Positions 59,981 through 64,000 of a DNA stretch of 64,000 nucleotides are shown one piece after another. Location: contig CM073591.1 in assembly GCA_037074705.1 (NCBI GenBank), positions 8,151,587-8,215,586 of the forward strand, written 5' to 3'. How positions within the stretch are numbered: position 1 is the first letter of the stretch; each line of letters begins with the position of its first letter. The notes below the pieces were generated by a model. That model saw only the letters and a list, made by a program, of their open reading frames with translations. It searched no databases and was not told where the DNA came from. This DNA is from Zhengitettix transpicula (lineage: Eukaryota > Arthropoda > Insecta > Orthoptera > Tetrigidae). The position numbers were made by a program, and so were the translations under genes.

Positions 59981-60881
59981 TGTAATACCAAATAAAACAG
60001 GCTATTAATTGTTTTTAATATAATTTTATTGTTGGCGGTACGGGTGCTTTAAAGACGACAACCGCGGCGGGTGTTTCTCTGTTAACGATGGGAGACTGGA
60101 GACCGCGCGCTTGGAGAACTCAGTCTGCGTGGAGACCTGGGACAAGGCAGTTCGGTCCACGTAGTGAAATAGAAACAGTAAAAGTCTGCGGATCCAGAAT
60201 TATGAATAGGGCTGTCCAGGAAGTCCAACAGCCAGAGATAATAGTTCACATAAAACGCACGTAAACAGTTGTGACGGAGAGACTCGTAACATCGCAGTCT
60301 GGAAGCAGAACTGAACTAACTGTCGCATGGAGAGACTTTGAGGAGATCCACGTCCGAGGGCTGACTGAGAGGGTGAGATGATCCAGGTTCCAGGATAGCA
60401 GAGACACGAGGGCAACTACCCCGTGTGTGTAGAATCAGTGAGTAATGAATGGCCTGTTTAGTGGGTGTTGACTTCAAGCTGGTACCAGCAGCACTGTCGT
60501 GAGTACACAACAATTATCAATGACTGTAAAGGATAATTAAAGGGTTTCTTTTACTCTTAGTATTTAATATTGTGTTCCCTTAACTTCAGTGAGTCTGGAT
60601 TGTTAATGTTTTAGTTCATTGTATTTGTTCTTCTTGTCAAACCCAGTGGTGACCCTGAGGTAAGGAGGAATTCAACGTCGTTGATTGTAAAAATAATAAA
60701 GCTGTATTTTCATAGAACGTCACGAATTAATTAAATAAATATTCAGATGTTTGTTTGTTAAATTGACGGAATTCGGCAGGGCAAAGTAGGGCTTGTAAGG
60801 TGTATCAACAATATATTATTAAATACATAATAGTTTTGTTAATTATTCTTATTAATTAAGACCACCTTGTTAATCATTACA
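59981..60881 (+). mobile_element. Solo-LTR-like element, copy B
   Basis: Near-identical to copy A (26026-26934), with the same TGTAAT...ATTACA ends. Small indels separate the two. It sits inside the TA/GAGATTCCACATG minisatellite, so it is clearly an insertion. Short minus-strand frames are shared with copy A but have no recognised domain. Confidence 0.72.
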
Positions 60882-61056
60882 ATATATATATATATATAGT
60901 GAGTTTATACATGTATATATATAGTCAAATTCCACATGTATATATATATATATATATATTGTGAGATTCCACATGTATATATATATATATAGTGAGTTTA
61001 TACATGTATATATATATAGTCAAATTCCACATGTATATATATATAGTCAAATTCCA

Positions 61057-61087
<31 letters not shown>

Positions 61088-61117
61088 TGTGAGATTCCAC
61101 ATATATATATATAGTGT

Positions 61118-61155
<38 letters not shown>
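60882..61155. repeat. (TA)n/GAGATTCCACATG minisatellite, right part
   Basis: Repeated blocks tgtgagattccacatg, agtgagtttatacatg and agtcaaattccacatg separated by (TA)n, ending in a 61120-61154 (TA)n tract. Tyr/Ile frames are artefacts. Confidence 0.9.
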
Positions 61156-61157
<2 letters not shown>

Positions 61158-61324
61158 ACACTTTTCTCTTAAAAGCGAAGTTAAATCCGCGACGACAATG
61201 ATGTAAGCGCCATAGTGGCCATTGTCGAGTTTTTTTTTAACATTTGTCATGAGTTTTGTACGTTACTTAATTGATGTGATGTTGAATTTCATGTGAAGCG
61301 CCTCCCTGATGTAATTCCGGAATG

Positions 61325-61500
61325 GAACCTGGTTTGGATTTGGATTTGATTTGATTTATTGTTCCATTAGTCCTCGTATGACGAAATAAGGACACGTCGA
61401 TACATGACAATACAAATATATAACAATCGGATGCTACAATTATAAATAACTACAAGTTAACATACTCAAATATCCCCTGCACAACATAAGTAATATAATA
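61325..61500 (-). mobile_element. LINE 3'-end-like segment
   Basis: On the minus strand: gtatcgacgtgtccttattt, cgtcatacgaggac, then ggaacaataaatcaaatc and a further aaatccaaatcc run. A 3' UTR followed by a short oligonucleotide repeat tail is typical of several non-LTR families. No RT is present here, so the family is not assigned. Confidence 0.42.
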
Positions 61501-61739
61501 GGGATAATAACAAAAAATAATAATTATTATTTAACTATATTAAGGGTGTAATATAATATTTACAGAGCTAATAAAAAAACCGTTCAGTGCGTACCGGTAA
61601 ATAAATTAATGATTCGAGAATTAACTACAATACAAAAAAAGAATTTACACATCACACAAGAACAAAAGAATGAAACACCCTGCCCCCCGGGGAGCGGCGG
61701 AGGGGCGGAGGGGGAGGCGGAAAAACGACTAAAAACCAC

Positions 61740-61875
61740 AGGAATTTGCCAATCAAATGAATGTTTTCGAATTGATGCTACGTAGGACGAACGAACGTCG
61801 TTTTGTGTTGAAGTCCAAGAACGTTTTGTTCCTACCCATGTAGCAGCTACTACAATTAGAGCAGGAGGTGGCAAG
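61740..61875 (-). pseudogene. Penelope-like GIY-YIG domain remnant
   Basis: On the minus strand, ctctaattgtagtagctgct then acatgggtagg gives a CxxCSSCYMGR-like motif, followed after frameshifts by a SIRKHSFDWQI segment of the type seen in PLE endonuclease domains. It is homologous to the 52.5-kb copy. Stops and frameshifts make it non-functional. Confidence 0.65.
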
Positions 61876-61959
61876 ATTCCAACCCTGGAATAACGAGGCT
61901 ACGTCGACGACCGCTACAACACCACGGTACTTTAATTAGATGCAACAGCAAAATTAAAT

Positions 61960-61980
61960 ATATATATATATATATATATC
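61960..61980. repeat. (AT)n microsatellite
   Basis: Short AT dinucleotide tract between two PLE remnants. Confidence 0.9.
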
Positions 61981-62024
61981 ACACTCGTACCAACCAGCGA
62001 ACATTGTGTATATAGTCTACAAAA

Positions 62025-62380
62025 AATTATTTAGCTGTAATTGTAAATTCCTTGCTACATAGGGCGAACGAAACGTTCCGCATCAAAGGAACATAGGGCT
62101 CTAATAGCAACGTTTCAATTAGAAACATTTCAGAGACGCTACACATTAAAACCAATTAACGGCCAAAAATGAAACTCAACAATGGCTACGTTTCACCCTT
62201 ATTGATGCTCTAAACACTCACTGTCGTTACGTTTTACCCATTTTTGGACTTTTCTGGTATTTATATATATATATCACACACACAGAGCTTTTGAGTTTTT
62301 CTCAACTGACGAGTGCGGTTGTGTCGCCCTAGGCTCTTCTCAGCGGCTGAAGGACAGCGGGACAATTGTAGTTGGATGTT
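62025..62380 (+). pseudogene. Penelope-like GIY-YIG remnant and 3' tail
   Basis: ttgctacatagggcgaacga (CYIGRT motif) lies near 62051, followed by ggaacat and tttcaattagaaacatt blocks that match 52.5 kb in order but with deletions. The tail at 62288-62375 has ctcaactgacgagtgcggtt and gtgtcgccctaggctcttct, then ctgaaggacagcggg where CTGAAGA is expected. The ribozyme-like core is lost in this copy. Confidence 0.7.
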
Positions 62381-63367
62381 TCATCTATTTATTTTATTTT
62401 ATTCAGGCGTGTTATTTGTTTAAACAACACTGTTAATAGGGAATACAACTGGCTCCTTATTGATACAAGAAGTTAAGTCAGCCATTTTAATTAAAAATTG
62501 ATCAAGTTTTATTAAAAAAAACAATAATGGCGACAGGACGATGTCTCTTAATTCACTGAATACGGTGGATTTATTTAAATATGTCAAAAGAAAAAAAACC
62601 TCACGTCAGCCTGGCAACAGTGCGGAGGAACACCACTCTTTCGGTTTCCTTTTTATCCCAACAGCGTTGCCAGACCGACGCGAGTCTTTCCTTCCGATAA
62701 GGAAAGGAACACGTGTAAATGAACGGCTCACTGAGAACAGACTTGAGCTTCGCCCCGTTGTCTTTTTTCCCCCCCACCCTCGTCCTTCCTTTGTTGAGGG
62801 CTTGCGAGGGGTGGTTTCATCCCCTAACCCCATTGAGACGCTTCCCCCGCTCGCTCGCTTCTGCTGAAATGACAGATCCTGTATCCACAAAAAAAAGATC
62901 CAGCCGTATTCTTCAATTTTATTGACCTCTGGTTTTCATATACATACATATCAATTTGGGGGGTGGGGGGATGAACAAGAAATTTCCCAACCTTGGAGGA
63001 AATTTAAAAATTTCGATGAGGATCAAAATACTGGGAACGAAACAAATCTGTTTGCTCCTGAGAGAAAAAAAATCGATTTTGATAGGGGATGAAGAAAGAA
63101 AAAACCAATTTAAGGGAAGGTTAAAGGAATAAATATGACAAAATCAAGACTAAATGGTGAAAAAAAATAATTAACATAATTCGGAATCCTGAGAAACTTT
63201 ATTCATAACCGTTTCAGAAAAATCCTGACTTGCGGAGGGGAGGGGTTGAAAAAAAATTGTTCTGCAAGTTTTCCATCACCAAATTAATATTTTATAAATA
63301 TTAATGTTACCAAAAATAATAAAGTAAGACGAAATGTCAACACACACCGAAAAAAAATAACACGCAA
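62381..63367. other. Mixed DNA, no gene seen
   Basis: Overlapping frames at 62541-62925 on both strands have no recognised domain. G-run near 62957, otherwise AT-rich. Confidence 0.5.
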
Positions 63368-63397
63368 CGTTTCGTCCTTACAATAAGACATCTTCAG
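63368..63397 (-). ncRNA. Well-preserved hammerhead-like core
   Basis: On the minus strand: CTGAAGA, then TGTCTTATTGTAAGGAC forming a 5-6 bp stem with one G-U pair, then GAAACGTTG. Both core strands are intact. No surrounding PLE sequence is recognised within this interval. Confidence 0.58.
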
Positions 63398-63535
63398 GCA
63401 TTTGTAGATAGTTCCATTAAAATTAGACGCAAATCCCCTCGTCGTCGCGAAAAGAGATTTTGTGGCCTTGAAACCACCGTATCAGAGCGTTTAGCCCCTT
63501 ATATTAAAATACCACGCGGCAACACTGTCAGGCTT

Positions 63536-63990
63536 AAGGAAACACGTCAACACCGCGAAGGTTGACAACAGTTATTTAAGTCATCAAAAAGAAAATTGTT
63601 GAACAACAACGACGTTGTTGCCAAACCTCCCCCCCACACACACACACACACCTGCTGGCGGGAACTGTTGGCAACAACGAGTAACATTGTTGCCAACAAA
63701 TAAAGTCTGTCTTAAGGAAGACGTCAACACCGGTAAGGTTGGCAACAGTCATTTAAATCACCAAGAAGAAATTCTTGAACAACATCAACGTTGTTGCCAA
63801 ACTTTCCCCCCACTGCTGGCGGGAAATGTTGACAACAACGAGTAACATTGTTGCCAACAAATAAAGTTGTCAACGTTTGTGGTTGGCCATTTCCGGCTTT
63901 ACTTTTGCTGGTTGGTTTCTGCACATGATCTTGGTAACGGGTCCAAATCAGCTTCACGATGATGAGAAGTAGTTCCACATTCCGCCGTGT
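63536..63990. repeat. Two-copy ~180-bp tandem rich in GTTGCCAAC
   Basis: Units begin near 63537 (aggaaacacgtcaacacc) and 63715 (aggaagacgtcaacaccg). Each has aaggttg(a/g)caacag, acgttgttgccaaac, ctgctggcggga and acattgttgccaacaaataa. The first unit also carries (CA)n. The inverted words gttgccaac and gttggcaac recur several times per unit. A partial third unit (gttgtcaacg) follows. Confidence 0.85.
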
Positions 63991-64000
63991 GTGTGTGAGC

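Noticed and set aside
61260..61330. Possible SINE upstream of the LINE-like tail
   Set aside because: No promoter boxes or repeat relatives in the window.

Overview
This is eukaryotic, gene-poor, repeat-dominated nuclear DNA, most likely from an invertebrate. I infer an arthropod, possibly a crustacean, with low confidence. The reasons are short mariner elements that keep the end of a transposase, a Helitron with arthropod-style ends, Penelope-like retroelement (PLE) remnants with GIY-YIG motifs, and a very high density of (AT)n, (AC)n and (AG)n microsatellites. I found no intact protein-coding gene, rRNA, tRNA or CRISPR array. Most long open frames lie in low-complexity arrays and are by-products of composition.

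Layout. 0-14.4 kb: four strand-asymmetric arrays (purine-rich at 1-3540 and 9740-10870, pyrimidine-rich at 4690-5640 and 13030-14400), with a PLE tail at 6.2 kb and a ~280-bp tandem family at 7.3-8.95 kb. 15-18.6 kb: (AG)n, seven copies of a short element interleaved with (AT)n, the first copy of a ~550-bp retroposon, and a PLE terminus. 18.7-24.6 kb: a ~155-bp tandem array with an inverted outlier, AT-rich unique DNA, and a foldback element carrying two inverted hammerhead-like cores. 25.4-28 kb: an LTR with a tRNA-Lys-type primer binding site, a ~909-bp LTR-like element and a second retroposon copy. 29.4-31 kb: a ~1-kb (ATATTT)n array and an (AT)n compound. 32-41 kb: ~295-bp and ~105-bp satellites, three retroposon copies and a Helitron. 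41-42.3 kb: nested mariner fragments inside a large inverted repeat. 43-45.7 kb: an ankyrin-repeat tandem array with higher-order structure. 47.2-48.8 kb: a tandem array derived from a LINE reverse-transcriptase motif. 50.6-53 kb: a 30-bp minisatellite that resembles half of a hammerhead motif, then a PLE GIY-YIG remnant. 54-57.7 kb: a large inverted repeat and two retroposon copies. 60-64 kb: a second LTR-like copy inserted into a minisatellite, a LINE-tail-like segment, two PLE remnants, and a short array rich in GTTGCCAAC.

The unifying signal is a dispersed family of CTGANGA-stem-GAAACG motifs, which is the hammerhead ribozyme core layout. They recur across the window and sit at PLE 3' ends, in a foldback element, beside retroposon copies, at a Helitron junction and, as a half-motif, in a minisatellite. 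Hammerhead ribozymes are established components of PLEs and of small animal retrozymes. Whether these copies cleave cannot be decided from sequence alone. The other striking items are the ankyrin higher-order array, the RT-motif satellite and the polyA-tailed retroposon family, which has one clear target-site duplication.
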